Shown here: positions 25,688 to 34,656 of the stretch, in pieces
Layout of the letters: each line of letters starts with the position of its first letter
Numbering within the stretch: the first letter of the stretch is position 1
Assembly: GCA_009840625.1 (NCBI GenBank)
Contig: VXNJ01000010.1
Span: 186,001 to 250,000 of the forward strand
Source: Chloroflexota bacterium
GTDB lineage: Bacteria; Chloroflexota; UBA11872; VXNJ01
Direction: 5' to 3'
Length of the DNA: 64,000 nucleotides
Made by a program: the position numbers and the translations under genes
Notes under the pieces: model-generated
Told to the model about the DNA's origin: nothing
The model's database searches: none
The model's input: the letters and a program-made list of their open reading frames with translations, nothing else

Positions 25688-26461
25688 CTAGGCCCCCATC
25701 CAGCCGCCGTCGACCGGGATTACGTGGCCGGTGACGTATTCGGAGGCAGGAGAGGATAGGAACACTGCCGTTCCGCCAAGATCGGCGGGCTCGCCCCAGC
25801 GCCGCATGGGCACCCTGGAAAGCACCCACGAAGAGAACTCGTCCTGGTGGTAACGGGCCTCCGTCATCGCGGTGCGGATGTAGCCGGGGGCAATCGCGTT
25901 GACGCGGATCGGGGTCTCGGCCAATTCGGTGGCGATCGCCTTGGTCATCTGGGCCACGCCGCCTTTGGACGCCCCGTACATCGAATTACCGGCCATGCCG
26001 ATGAAGCTGGTCAAGGAGGCGGTATTGATGATTCGCCCGTAGCCGCCGGACAGCATCGGCCCGATCGCGTATTTCATGGCAAAGAACGCCGCCCGCAGGT
26101 TCACGTCGTGGACCGCATCCCAGTCGTCGGGAGTGGCCTCGGCGATCGGCAGGCGGCGGTTGGTGCCGGCGTTGTTGAAAAAGATGTCGAAGCGCCCCAG
26201 CTCCTCGGTCGGCAGCTGCATCAGGGACCGGACCTGGTCCAGGTCGGAGACGTCGGTGGGCGCGACCACAACCCGTCGGCCCATTGCCCGTATGTCGTCG
26301 GCGACCGATTCAAGCTGCTCCTTGGACCGGGCGGCCAGCACGACGTCGGCGCCGGCATTGGCAATCGCCCTGGCAAAACCGCTGCCGATGCCGCGGCCGC
26401 CGCCGGTGACAAGCGCCACCTTGCCGGTCAAGTCAAAGGGATTCCCAAGCTCCCAAGCCAT
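25688..26461 (-). CDS. SDR-family oxidoreductase (gluconate 5-dehydrogenase-like)
   Basis: 257 residues, classical SDR length. The cofactor motif TGGGRGIGSGFARAI, the NNAG signature in FFNNAGTNRR, catalytic Ser in NTASLTSF and YGASKGGVAQ with Tyr and Lys are all present. It ends with YVTGHVIPVDGGWMGA. Sugar-acid or polyol oxidation is likely. It sits between NIPSNAP (12 bases upstream) and the Gfo/Idh gene, forming a three-gene leftward operon. Confidence 0.92.
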   Translation of the reverse strand: MAWELGNPFDLTGKVALVTGGGRGIGSGFARAIANAGADVVLAARSKEQLESVADDIRAMGRRVVVAPTDVSDLDQVRSLMQLPTEELGRFDIFFNNAGTNRRLPIAEATPDDWDAVHDVNLRAAFFAMKYAIGPMLSGGYGRIINTASLTSFIGMAGNSMYGASKGGVAQMTKAIATELAETPIRVNAIAPGYIRTAMTEARYHQDEFSSWVLSRVPMRRWGEPADLGGTAVFLSSPASEYVTGHVIPVDGGWMGA

Positions 26462-26473
26462 AGCCGGAGACCC

Positions 26474-26797
26474 TTAGGCGAGCGGGGAGTAGTCGGTCGG
26501 CCGCATCAGGCGGTTCTCGACCCAGGACACGAATTGCCCGTCGGCTTCGGTCTCGGCCTTGACCCGCTGCCATTCGGGGTCGCTGATGAATGCCCCCCAC
26601 TTGGCCTCGCGGTCGGCCATGTCATTGAAGCGGATGATGTAGGTGAGCCGCTGGTTGTTGCCGACCAGCTCTTCCCAGAACCCGACCACCTCAATGCCCA
26701 GGCGATCCCAGATCGCCAGCGTGTGGTTGCGGAAGCGGGCATGTAGCTTGTACATTAGACCCGGTTCGGTGTAGTACTCGCGAAGTTCGTAGAGCAT
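26474..26797 (-). CDS. NIPSNAP-family protein
   Basis: 107 residues of ferredoxin-like alpha/beta type. MLYELREYYTEPG, ELVGNNQRLTYIIRFNDMADRE and a WGAF...PEW segment match the NIPSNAP family, whose bacterial role is poorly known but which is often next to catabolic oxidoreductases, as here. GGAGGG stands 5 bases before the ATG. It is first in the operon with the SDR and Gfo/Idh genes and divergent from the nucleotidyltransferase gene. Confidence 0.88.
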   Translation of the reverse strand: MLYELREYYTEPGLMYKLHARFRNHTLAIWDRLGIEVVGFWEELVGNNQRLTYIIRFNDMADREAKWGAFISDPEWQRVKAETEADGQFVSWVENRLMRPTDYSPLA

Positions 26798-26885
26798 TGG
26801 ACCCTCCGCTTCAAATCCAAATAAATCGTAAGCCGAGCGGCCGGATTCAAACCGGCTGTCGGCGCCCCGGCAACCACCCTAGACC

Positions 26886-27827
26886 TTGAGCCAAGACGTT
26901 TTGCAACGGTCGGCACCCGACAACCCGCACAGCCGCCGCAAGATCGGCCAAGTGCGCGACTTCATCGCCGCGCGCCTGGCCGGCGAACCGAGCTTTCGGG
27001 GCGCGGTCGTAACCGATTCGGTCGCCCACGGGGACGCCCGCGCCGATTCCGACGTGGACATGTTCCTGCTCTTTCGCCCGCTGGACCTGGCAGTAGTGCC
27101 GGGCGATTTCGTCTGGTCGCCGCGGCTCGAACGCTATTTCGGGCGCTCCGAGCAGCTGCCCAAGGACCCTGACCTATTGCACATGGACGCGCAGCGGGTC
27201 GACCTGGATCGCCTGGCGGCGGGCGAAGCATCCGAACTCGAGCGCCACCTGCTGGCCGGCGGCCTGCTGGTCTGGGAACGTGACGGCTCCTGTGCCGAGA
27301 TCCTGGAGCGGGTCTCCGAATATCCCGCCCGGCTGCGCCGCGAGCGTCTCATCGATCTCTACTACCAGGTCAACTACCACCTGCGGCCGGCCAAGGCGCT
27401 GGCCTGGTACGAGCGCGGCGACGGGCGTCTGGCGCACGCGCACTTCGCCGCCGGGATCGACTACTTCCTCAAATTCATGTTCGCCTGGCACGGCGCCTGG
27501 CTCACCTGGCCCAACAAGCGCGTTCAGTACCTGCGCGCCCGCCCCGATCCGGTCGGCGGATTCGAGGAATGCCTGGGGCAAATCATGCTGGTGCGGGACT
27601 TTGGCGAGGCGGAATTGAATCGACGGATCGGCGCCCTGACCCAATACATGGAAAAAATGGAATCGCTTCTGCAAAGCGCGCAGATCCTGCCGCCTGAGGC
27701 ACCGCTGGACTTCGCCTACGGACAGGCCCATCCCGAAATCGGCCTGCGGCACAGCATGGAGGAATGGCGGCGCGCGAACGCGCAGCGTTTGCGCAAGAAT
27801 CGGGCGGAACCAAAACCGGATAAATGA
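26886..27827 (+). CDS. Nucleotidyltransferase-domain protein
   Basis: 313 residues. The N-terminal 100 residues carry AVVTDSVAHGDARADSDVDMFLLF, close to the GS-x10-DxD pattern of the pol-beta/MNT fold with both Asp residues. The rest is helical, with LIDLYYQVNYHLRPAKALAW and a segment like helical partner domains of such transferases. The substrate is unknown; aminoglycoside-type or toxin-antitoxin-type enzymes share this fold. TTG 26886 is the first in-frame start and has no clear ribosome site. It lies 20 bases before the TrkA pair. Confidence 0.7.
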   Translation: MSQDVLQRSAPDNPHSRRKIGQVRDFIAARLAGEPSFRGAVVTDSVAHGDARADSDVDMFLLFRPLDLAVVPGDFVWSPRLERYFGRSEQLPKDPDLLHMDAQRVDLDRLAAGEASELERHLLAGGLLVWERDGSCAEILERVSEYPARLRRERLIDLYYQVNYHLRPAKALAWYERGDGRLAHAHFAAGIDYFLKFMFAWHGAWLTWPNKRVQYLRARPDPVGGFEECLGQIMLVRDFGEAELNRRIGALTQYMEKMESLLQSAQILPPEAPLDFAYGQAHPEIGLRHSMEEWRRANAQRLRKNRAEPKPDK

Positions 27828-27847
27828 ACCAGTCGGGGTGAGCCCGG

Positions 27848-28273
27848 ATGAGCGATCGGTCGCGCCGCAAATACGTGATCGTAATTGGCTGCGGGCGCGT
27901 CGGCGCGCAGCTCGCGAACCTGCTGGACGCGGCCGGCGACGCGGTCGTGATAGTGGACCGCTCGGCGGATTCGTTCAAGCGTCTGTCGCCCGATTTCGGA
28001 GGGTCGACGATGGTCGGCGACGCCAAGAACAGCAAGCTCCTTGAGCGCGCCGGCATCCGGAGCGCCGACGCGCTGGTGACCGCCACCCAGGGCGACAACA
28101 CCAACATCATGATCGCCCAGATCGCCCAGCGCGTGTATGACGTCCAACAGGTGGTTGCGCGCTGCTACGATCCGGTGCGCTCAGACGCTTACGCCGCGCT
28201 CGGGCTGCGCACCGTTTGCCCGACGCGGATCGGCGCGCAGATGCTGCGCGACGCGCTGCAGGATTCCGGCTAG
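27848..28273 (+). CDS. TrkA-N-domain potassium-transport regulator (first of a pair)
   Basis: 141 residues, a single Rossmann domain. VIVIGCGRVGAQLANLL binds NAD(H), and IVDRSADSFKRL and DALVTATQGDNTNIMIAQIA are typical RCK/TrkA-N features. It would sense nucleotides and gate a K+ channel or transporter such as TrkH/KtrB. No such membrane subunit is in the neighbourhood. It lacks a TrkA-C domain. The second TrkA-like gene starts 4 bases after it. Confidence 0.9.
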   Translation: MSDRSRRKYVIVIGCGRVGAQLANLLDAAGDAVVIVDRSADSFKRLSPDFGGSTMVGDAKNSKLLERAGIRSADALVTATQGDNTNIMIAQIAQRVYDVQQVVARCYDPVRSDAYAALGLRTVCPTRIGAQMLRDALQDSG

Positions 28274-28277
28274 CGCG

Positions 28278-28967
28278 GTGTTCATCATCGTCTGCGGCGG
28301 AGGGACGGTCGGCTACCACTTGGCCCAGGAGTTGCTGGATCGCGGCAACGAGGTGGTGGTGTTGGAGAAAAACCCCGCCCGGGCGCGCGAACTGCACGCC
28401 GAACTCGGCGGCATGGTCCTCTCGCACGATGCCTGCGAGGGGCGCTGGCTGCAGGAGGCCGGGGTCAATCGCGCCCAGCTGGTTTGCGCGATGACCGGCC
28501 ACGACGAGGACAACCTGATCATCGCCCAGCTGGCGATGATGCTGGCCGGCGAGAACTGCCGCATCATCGCCCGGGTCAATGACCCTGAAAACGCGGCGGT
28601 TTTCCGGACCCTGGGCATCACCGAAATGGTCAGCGCGACCGATTTGGTGCTCTCGATGATCGAACGCGACGTGAGCACCGGCGGCGGGGTAGTCCACCTG
28701 ATGCGCCTGCAGGAATGCGGACACGAACTGGTCGAGTTCCGCTTCGCCCCCGAGTCGCGCGCGCTGAGTCGCCCGCTGCGCGAACTAAAGCTTGCCGATC
28801 ACGGCTGCAGTGTCTGCGCGGTCATCCGCGGCGGCAAGATCATTCCGCTGGAACCGAACCTGGAACTCGAAGTCGGCGACGAAATGGTCGCCCTGGTCGA
28901 GATCGACCGGTTCGACGAGGTTCGCCAGTACCTGATCGACCCGGAATTTAAGGTGGAGGTCTCCTAG
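28278..28967 (+). CDS. TrkA-family potassium-transport regulator with TrkA-C domain
   Basis: 229 residues. The start is GTG 28278, giving MFIIVCGGGTVGYHLAQELL with the NAD motif at once. A longer upstream frame only reads through the previous gene. The TrkA-N domain runs to about 135 (AMTGHDEDNLIIAQLAMML) and a TrkA-C domain follows, around LKLADHGCSVCAVIRGGKII. Two halves on separate genes are equivalent to one E. coli TrkA with duplicated domains. Its stop overlaps the convergent epimerase gene by 4 bases. Confidence 0.9.
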   Translation: MFIIVCGGGTVGYHLAQELLDRGNEVVVLEKNPARARELHAELGGMVLSHDACEGRWLQEAGVNRAQLVCAMTGHDEDNLIIAQLAMMLAGENCRIIARVNDPENAAVFRTLGITEMVSATDLVLSMIERDVSTGGGVVHLMRLQECGHELVEFRFAPESRALSRPLRELKLADHGCSVCAVIRGGKIIPLEPNLELEVGDEMVALVEIDRFDEVRQYLIDPEFKVEVS

Positions 28968-29902
28968 CCGCGGACCCCGCTGGCGGACTGCCGCCGCGCC
29001 CAGGCGATAGTGCGGTCCAATCCTTCGCCGAGAGGAATCCGGGGGGCCCAGCCGAGATCCCGCGCCGCGGCGCTGCAATCCAGCGCCATGTGGCCGACCT
29101 CGCCGGGGGAGAGCTCGGCCAATTCCGGTTCGACATCCAACCCCAGCCGGTTGCTGATTTCGTCGAATATTTGCCGGACCGAGGTCTGCCGGCCGGACCC
29201 GATGTTGTACGGCCGCGGCGCACCGCGCTCGGCCGCCAGCAGGATCGCTGCAACCACGTCGTCGACGTAGACGTAATCGCGCGTCGGCAGCCCGCGGCCG
29301 CGCAGCTGCGGAATCTTGCCGGTAAGCATCCGGTCAAGGAAGATCGTGACTACCCCGACCTCGGAGCTGGCGTCCTGGCCGGGACCGTAGATGTTGCCCG
29401 GGCGGACGATCGAATACGATAGCCCCCGCGTGCGCCCCAGAAGATCCAGGTACAGCTCGGCGCAGTATTTGGACAGTCCGTACGGGGAGACCGGCGCTGG
29501 CGGATAGTCCTCGCCGACCGGCAATTGGGCTGCCGCCGGATCGCCGTACATGGCGCCGCCGGTTGAGACGAACACGAACCGTTCCGCCCCGGCCGAGAGT
29601 GCCGCCAGCGCGGTAGTCAGGGTTCCGGCGGCGTTGACGTCCAAGTCGAACGCCGGATCCGCGTGGGCCCGACGCGGGTCGGCCTGGGCGGCCAGGTGAT
29701 ACACGATCTGCGGCCGGAAATCCCCCGCGATTTCAAACATCGCGGCCCTATCGCGCACGTCGGCGCGGACGTGGTCGACCGCTCCATCCACCGGGCCGGG
29801 GGCGGTGTCGACCACCAGGACGCGGTCGCCGAGCGCCGCCAGGCCGGAAACCAGGTGGCGGCCCAGGAAGCCGGCCCCGCCGGTCACCAGACTGCGTTTC
29901 AA
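28964..29902 (-). CDS. NAD-dependent nucleotide-sugar epimerase (GalE-like)
   Basis: 312 residues. VTGGAGFLGRHLVSGL at the start, YHLAAQADPRRAHADP, FVSTGGAMYGD and the catalytic YGLSKYCAE are as in UDP-glucose 4-epimerase relatives. The C-terminal LGWAPRIPLGEGL region is standard. GalE is somewhat longer, so UDP-glucose, UDP-GlcNAc or other nucleotide sugars are all possible. The ATG is at 29902 and it follows the enolase-superfamily gene in the opposite order, 66 bases away. Confidence 0.88.
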   Translation of the reverse strand: MKRSLVTGGAGFLGRHLVSGLAALGDRVLVVDTAPGPVDGAVDHVRADVRDRAAMFEIAGDFRPQIVYHLAAQADPRRAHADPAFDLDVNAAGTLTTALAALSAGAERFVFVSTGGAMYGDPAAAQLPVGEDYPPAPVSPYGLSKYCAELYLDLLGRTRGLSYSIVRPGNIYGPGQDASSEVGVVTIFLDRMLTGKIPQLRGRGLPTRDYVYVDDVVAAILLAAERGAPRPYNIGSGRQTSVRQIFDEISNRLGLDVEPELAELSPGEVGHMALDCSAAARDLGWAPRIPLGEGLDRTIAWARRQSASGVRG

Positions 29903-29968
29903 AACGTTGTCCGCCCCGCCCGAGCGGACCCGATGGCGGCCCCGTCCATCAGCGCGCGATTGACCCGG

Positions 29969-31066
29969 TCACGAAATCGTGGCGGTGTACTCGCGCCGCA
30001 CCAAGTCCATATCGATCTCGTAGCCCAGGCCGGGGCCGGTGGGAGCGTGCACGACCCCGCCGGTCATGTCGATGTCCTCCACCAGCCCGTACATGTTGGC
30101 CCCGGTGCAGGGGAAGAACTCGAAGAATTCGCAGTTCTGGACGGCCATCGTCACGTGCAGGTTGGCCACGTTGTTGAGCGAATTGCCACCGTGGTGGATC
30201 TCGCACTTCATGTTGAATCCCTCGGCCAGGTTGCACTGCCGCAGGAGCGGCGTGATTCCGGCGGTCACCGCCACGTCGCCGCGCAGGTAGTCGGTGGCGT
30301 ACTGGGTAATCCAGGTGGCCATCCCGTAGAACCGGCCCGGCGCCGACTCGGTGCTCATGATCGGGATGTCGAGTTTCTGGTGCAGCTTCACGTAGCTGTA
30401 GATGTCCTCCTCGACCAGCGGGTCTTCGTACCAGTAGAAGTCCAGCTCTTCGATCGCCCGGCCCACCCGCAGGGCGTCTTCGTACTGGTAGGCCCACATC
30501 GAATCGAGCATGAGTTTCATATCGTCGCCGACCGCGTCGCGCACCACCTCGCAGAGCCGGATGTCGGCGGCCGGCTGGCCATGCGGATGAATCTTGTGGG
30601 CGGGCCAGCCCTGCTCCTTGAACCGGAGCGCCTCCTCGACGTACTCGGCGTCGGAATCCCAGTGCGCGGTCGAGGAATAAACCGGCACCGAATGGCGGCA
30701 GGTGCCCAGCAGGCGGTGGATCGGCTGGTTGGCGATCTTGCCGTTGATGTCCCAGAGGCAGATGTCGACCGCCCCGATCGCCTGGACCGAAGCTTTCCGG
30801 TTCTGCTTCCACATCTCCCACCAGATCGCGCCGATGTCCTGCGGGTCGCGGCCCAGCAGCAGCGGCTTGAGGAACTTGACGAGCCCCTTGGCGTAGTGAT
30901 CGGCACCCACATGCAGGCTGCCGAGGAAAGCGTTGCCGGTCACGCCGGCATCGGTCTCCACGCTGACCAGGCCGAGCTGGCTCTCGCTGAACTGGGTTCC
31001 GACGCCGGTTTGCCACGGCTCGGAATGCCAAGTGAAGAGATCCACCTTAACGTCGGTGATTTTCAA
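29969..31066 (-). CDS. Enolase-superfamily enzyme (mandelate racemase/muconate lactonizing type)
   Basis: 365 residues. The N-terminal capping domain is followed by a barrel with KIHPHG (K-x-H in place of K-x-K), LMLDSMWAY with the first metal Asp, YEDPL with Glu, STES with the third metal ligand and EIHHGGNSL holding the likely catalytic His. These enzymes abstract a proton next to a carboxylate; acid-sugar dehydratases are the best guess. The start is TTG 31066, chosen for AAAGGAGC 7 bases upstream. Such genes are multiplied in some SAR202 Chloroflexota, which is known biology rather than something visible here. Confidence 0.9.
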   Translation of the reverse strand: MKITDVKVDLFTWHSEPWQTGVGTQFSESQLGLVSVETDAGVTGNAFLGSLHVGADHYAKGLVKFLKPLLLGRDPQDIGAIWWEMWKQNRKASVQAIGAVDICLWDINGKIANQPIHRLLGTCRHSVPVYSSTAHWDSDAEYVEEALRFKEQGWPAHKIHPHGQPAADIRLCEVVRDAVGDDMKLMLDSMWAYQYEDALRVGRAIEELDFYWYEDPLVEEDIYSYVKLHQKLDIPIMSTESAPGRFYGMATWITQYATDYLRGDVAVTAGITPLLRQCNLAEGFNMKCEIHHGGNSLNNVANLHVTMAVQNCEFFEFFPCTGANMYGLVEDIDMTGGVVHAPTGPGLGYEIDMDLVRREYTATIS

Positions 31067-31249
31067 TTTGTTGCTCCTTTAGGCCCATCGCGGTCGGGAG
31101 GAATCGCGAGTCCGGGGAATCGTTACCGCCCGCCACCGATCGCCGGAATCATTTTGCTACGCCTCGGCCGGCGGAGCGCCATTCCCCGGGCTGGCGCCCG
31201 GCAGGCGTCGGGCACGTGCCGTCGGCGCTGGTGGCTGCATCTCCGCGGG

Positions 31250-31993
31250 CTAGGAGTCGGCGATTCGCCCTCCCTGGGCAAATATGAAGAACCGGGCCGT
31301 GCGCTGCACCTGAATGTCCCAGCCGATTCCGGCCAGCCGCTGCCGCAGCCATCCGGGTTCGAAGTAGCGCTTGACGACATCAAAGCGCCGACCGTCGTTG
31401 AGTTCTCGCCGCTCGGTCTCCGGAGTCCCCGCCAGGTCCCCGATTCGACTGGAACCGGTCGATTCGGCCGAATCGACGAAGAAGACGCGCCCACCGGGCA
31501 GCAGGGCGCCGTCAACCAGTTCCCAGAAGCTGTCGAAGCGAACCTCGGGAACGTGCGAGAGCCAGAATCCGAAAAACACCGCCTCAAACCGGCGTTCGGG
31601 AAGCCATTCCCATATGTCGGACTGCAGGTACTCCAGCTTCGCCGCATCGCTCCCGGCGGCCGCCATGCGGGCCCGGCAGCGCGCGAGCATCTCGCTGGAG
31701 GCGTCGATCACCGTAACCTGCTCGGCGCCGGCGGCCAGCTGCGGGGTCCACCAGCCGGTGCCGCAGGCGATTTCGAGGATCCGGCCGCGTAGGCCGAATT
31801 CATCGAGCGCCGCGCGAACCTGGTCGGTCTCCTCGTCCCAACTCCGCAGAAAGCGGGGACCGCGGTCGTATTTGCCGGCGCGCAGCCACCACTGGTCGTA
31901 TTCCGGCGAGCGTGCCCGGTAGTAGGCCATCTGCTCGTCAAGCAGCGCGGCCGTATCTCGGCCCGCCGGTCCCGGCCGGCCGCTCTTTTGCAT
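31250..31993 (-). CDS. SAM-dependent methyltransferase (class I)
   Basis: 247 residues from ATG 31993. The AdoMet motif ILEIACGTGWWTPQLA is near residue 75, followed by VTVIDASSEMLARCR and the motif FFGFWLSHVPE. The C-terminus PGGRVFFVDS is typical. A longer frame reaches 32224 but its extra residues are unlike any domain. The substrate is unknown. It is divergent from the DUF6941-like gene. Confidence 0.85.
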   Translation of the reverse strand: MQKSGRPGPAGRDTAALLDEQMAYYRARSPEYDQWWLRAGKYDRGPRFLRSWDEETDQVRAALDEFGLRGRILEIACGTGWWTPQLAAGAEQVTVIDASSEMLARCRARMAAAGSDAAKLEYLQSDIWEWLPERRFEAVFFGFWLSHVPEVRFDSFWELVDGALLPGGRVFFVDSAESTGSSRIGDLAGTPETERRELNDGRRFDVVKRYFEPGWLRQRLAGIGWDIQVQRTARFFIFAQGGRIADS

Positions 31994-32142
31994 CGATCCC
32001 GAATCGCGGCCGGAGCGGTTATCCGGATCGCGGCTGCCACCGCTGCTCACCGGGTCCGGACCGCCGGAATTGGCCCGGCCGACGTTCGACCGGTTACGGA
32101 CATGAACCGCCGCCCGATATCCGCAGAATTGGAAAAGCTCCC

Positions 32143-32541
32143 ATGGATATTGACTTTGCATTCCTTTGCGACCATGCCGAAAAAGCCGGCAAGGTCTCGG
32201 CCCTCGGCATCGGATTCGACACAATCTACGCGGCCGAGCTTCCCCAGCGCCACCATCGACTGTGCGTGGTCGCGCGATTCAGGGCCCACAAGACCGAGGC
32301 CGGGCGCAAGCGGGTTCAGTTTGACATCATCGACGCCGACGGGGGCGAACTGGTGAGCATCAAGGGGGCGATCGAGATCCCCGAGCCGACCACCAAGCTG
32401 GAAACCGCGCAGACCCTGATATTGAATTTCGACGATCTGGAGATCCAGCGCTACGGCCCCCATTCGGTCCACATCCTGGTCGAGGGAATCGAAATGAAGC
32501 GGATCGGCTTCAGCGTGCTGGTACCGCCCGCGGAGGGTTGA
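32143..32541 (+). CDS. DUF6941-like protein
   Basis: 132 residues from ATG 32143. The protein reads MDIDFAFLCDHAEKAGKVSALG..FDTIYAAELP, then VARFRAHKTEAGRKRVQF. It is a compact beta-rich domain resembling the DUF6941 family, small proteins of unknown function. It overlaps the extended reading of the convergent gene only. It is directly before the sulfatase gene with stop and start touching, so the two are probably co-transcribed. Confidence 0.65.
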   Translation: MDIDFAFLCDHAEKAGKVSALGIGFDTIYAAELPQRHHRLCVVARFRAHKTEAGRKRVQFDIIDADGGELVSIKGAIEIPEPTTKLETAQTLILNFDDLEIQRYGPHSVHILVEGIEMKRIGFSVLVPPAEG

Positions 32542-32546
32542 GCACG

Positions 32547-33989
32547 ATGAACGGCCCGAACGTTTTGCTGATCCTCGCCGACGACATGGGCTACGGCGAT
32601 TTCGGGGCGTTCGGCAACGACCTCATCCGGACACCCCACCTCGACCGGTTGGCCCGGGAGGGGTTGTGCCTTACCCAGCAATACGCCGGCTCGCCGGTGT
32701 GTTCGCCATCGCGCGCGGCGCTGCTGACCGGCCGCTATCCGCACCGCACGGGCGCGATCACCCCGCAGGAAACGCGCGGCCTTGACCGGATCTCGCCCCG
32801 CGAGGTGACTCTGGGCGATGCGTTCAAATCCGCCGGTTACGCCACCGGGCTCGTCGGCAAGTGGCACAACGGGGCGCTCGATCCGCTGCACCACCCCAAC
32901 GCCCGCGGATTCGATGAATTCGTCGGGTTTCGCGGCGGCTGGGCCGATTACTACCGCTGGCGGCTTGACGTTAACGGCACCTTCCGACCGACCGACGGAC
33001 GCTATCTGACCGACGTCCTGACCGAGGAAGCGCTGTCGTTCATCGCCCGGCACGAGGCCGACCCTTTTTTGCTGGCCGTGATGTACAACGCGCCGCATTC
33101 ACCGCTCCAGGCGCCCGAGCCCGAAGTTGCACGTTACGAGGCCATGGGGCTCTCGCGGGGAGTGGCGCTCACCTACGCCATGATCGAGGTCATGGATCGC
33201 GGGATCGGACGGATCCTGGAGGAAATCGACCGCCGCGGCCTGACCGAGAACACGCTGGTGATGTTCAGCTCGGACAACGGTCCCGCGTTCCGATTGCGCG
33301 ACGACCAGGTACCCGCAGGCGTCAGCGTCGACACTACGCGGTTCAACTGCGGGTTCAGCGGTTGCAAGGCGCTGGTCCTGGAGGGCGGCATCAGGGTGCC
33401 GATGTTGCTGCGCTGGCCCGACGGCCTGCCCGGGGACGGCCTGCGCGTCGGGGAAATGGTTCACTTCTGCGACTGGCTGCCGACGCTGCTTGACGCCGCC
33501 GGGATCGAGCGGCCCGGAGGCCTGCCGCTGGACGGTGCGAGCGTGCTCGGGCAGCTGCGCGGAGAGGGCTCGCGGCCGGCGCCGGCCCGCTTCTGGCAGT
33601 GGAACATGTATCAGCCGATCGCCGAAACAAATGCCGCCATGCGCGACGGCGACTGGAAGCTGGTGCGCCCGGTTCTTGACATCGGCTACCGGACGGCGGC
33701 CGACGAGGCGGCCTTCCGGCGTTATGTGGAGACCGACATCGAATACAAGTACCACCCCGAGAACGTCACCGGATTGATGGATGATCCCGATCCGCGGTTG
33801 GTGATCCCCGACCCGCCGCCGCCGCGGCTCTACAACATCGCCGAAGACCCGTTCGAGGGTACCGATCTGGCCGCCGAACACCCGGACCGGGTCGCGATGA
33901 TGGGCGCCCGCCTGCAGGACTGGTTCGAGGCGGTTGACGAAGAAAGAACCCGTGCCCACGAACTCACGCTCGCCGAACGCTCCGGATAA
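32547..33989 (+). CDS. Type I sulfatase
   Basis: 480 residues from ATG 32547, with GGAGG about 10 bases upstream. TTG 32538 would overlap the previous stop. Metal Asp residues are in LILADDMGYGD, the signature C52-S-P-S-R56 is in SPVCSPSRAALLTGRYPHR, and GKWHNG, FSSDNGPA and KALVLEGGIRVP complete the arylsulfatase pattern. The Cys should become formylglycine. No signal peptide is visible. Its neighbours suggest no specific substrate. Confidence 0.94.
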   Translation: MNGPNVLLILADDMGYGDFGAFGNDLIRTPHLDRLAREGLCLTQQYAGSPVCSPSRAALLTGRYPHRTGAITPQETRGLDRISPREVTLGDAFKSAGYATGLVGKWHNGALDPLHHPNARGFDEFVGFRGGWADYYRWRLDVNGTFRPTDGRYLTDVLTEEALSFIARHEADPFLLAVMYNAPHSPLQAPEPEVARYEAMGLSRGVALTYAMIEVMDRGIGRILEEIDRRGLTENTLVMFSSDNGPAFRLRDDQVPAGVSVDTTRFNCGFSGCKALVLEGGIRVPMLLRWPDGLPGDGLRVGEMVHFCDWLPTLLDAAGIERPGGLPLDGASVLGQLRGEGSRPAPARFWQWNMYQPIAETNAAMRDGDWKLVRPVLDIGYRTAADEAAFRRYVETDIEYKYHPENVTGLMDDPDPRLVIPDPPPPRLYNIAEDPFEGTDLAAEHPDRVAMMGARLQDWFEAVDEERTRAHELTLAERSG

Positions 33990-34049
33990 CGAACTCCCCG
34001 GTACCAGTACCGGCAGGTCCTCCGAAACCGACCGGGCCCCGCGGTCGCC

Positions 34050-34523
34050 ATGATGCTGTATCTGAAGTCCGCCATCTTTGCGGTCATTTCGCAGGGCGTT
34101 TTCGCGGTTCTTGTGCCGCTGCTGCTTGCCGGCGATAGGTCCGTGTCGGCCGGCCCGGCGGCCGCGGCCGCCGGGCTTTTGTTCGCCCTGGGCGTTGCCG
34201 TGTATGCGCGCTGCGCGTGGGACTTTGTCCGGTTCGGCCGGGGAACGCCGGCGCCCATGGACGCTCCCCGGCAATTGGTCACGCGTGGTCTTTACCGGTA
34301 CGTTCGCAATCCCATGTACTTGGCGGTGCTGGCCATCATTGCCGGCTGGGCGGTGCTTTTTGGGTCGGTCGCGGTGGCGATTTACGGGGTTGCGATATTT
34401 GCCTTTTTGTCTCTATCTCTTCGCATATACGAGGAACCGCGCCTGGCCAGGCAGTTCGGCGACGAATACGCGGGATACTGCGAACGGGTCGGACGCTGGC
34501 TGCCGCGCAGGCGGAATCCATAA
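34050..34523 (+). CDS. Isoprenylcysteine carboxyl methyltransferase-family protein
   Basis: 157 residues with about four membrane helices. The AdoMet motif RGLYRYVRNPMYLAVL and the later EEPRLARQFGDEYAGYCERVGRW are the ICMT/PEMT signature. Bacterial members methylate unknown small lipids or proteins. The ATG at 34050 sits 60 bases after the sulfatase stop. Confidence 0.85.
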   Translation: MMLYLKSAIFAVISQGVFAVLVPLLLAGDRSVSAGPAAAAAGLLFALGVAVYARCAWDFVRFGRGTPAPMDAPRQLVTRGLYRYVRNPMYLAVLAIIAGWAVLFGSVAVAIYGVAIFAFLSLSLRIYEEPRLARQFGDEYAGYCERVGRWLPRRRNP

Positions 34524-34656
34524 ACAGCGGCAAAATCAAACGTCGCTGGCCCTGCGGCATGGTTTGCAGCCCGAGATTGGAATCCGCCCTCACCCGCTAC
34601 CGGCAAACGAGCCAGCTGGTTTCGATCAGCTTCCTCGCCCGGAAAGCGGCGCCTGC

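Noticed and set aside
26832-26863. Hairpin resembling a tRNA T-arm (GCCGG-ATTCAAA-CCGGC)
   Set aside because: No anticodon arm or acceptor pairing surrounds it; the loop is out of register for TTCRANY. It is an isolated stem in a divergent promoter gap.
28137-28277. Extended start of the second TrkA-like gene at 28137
   Set aside because: The added residues only read the end of the first TrkA gene in another frame; GTG 28278 gives an immediate NAD motif.
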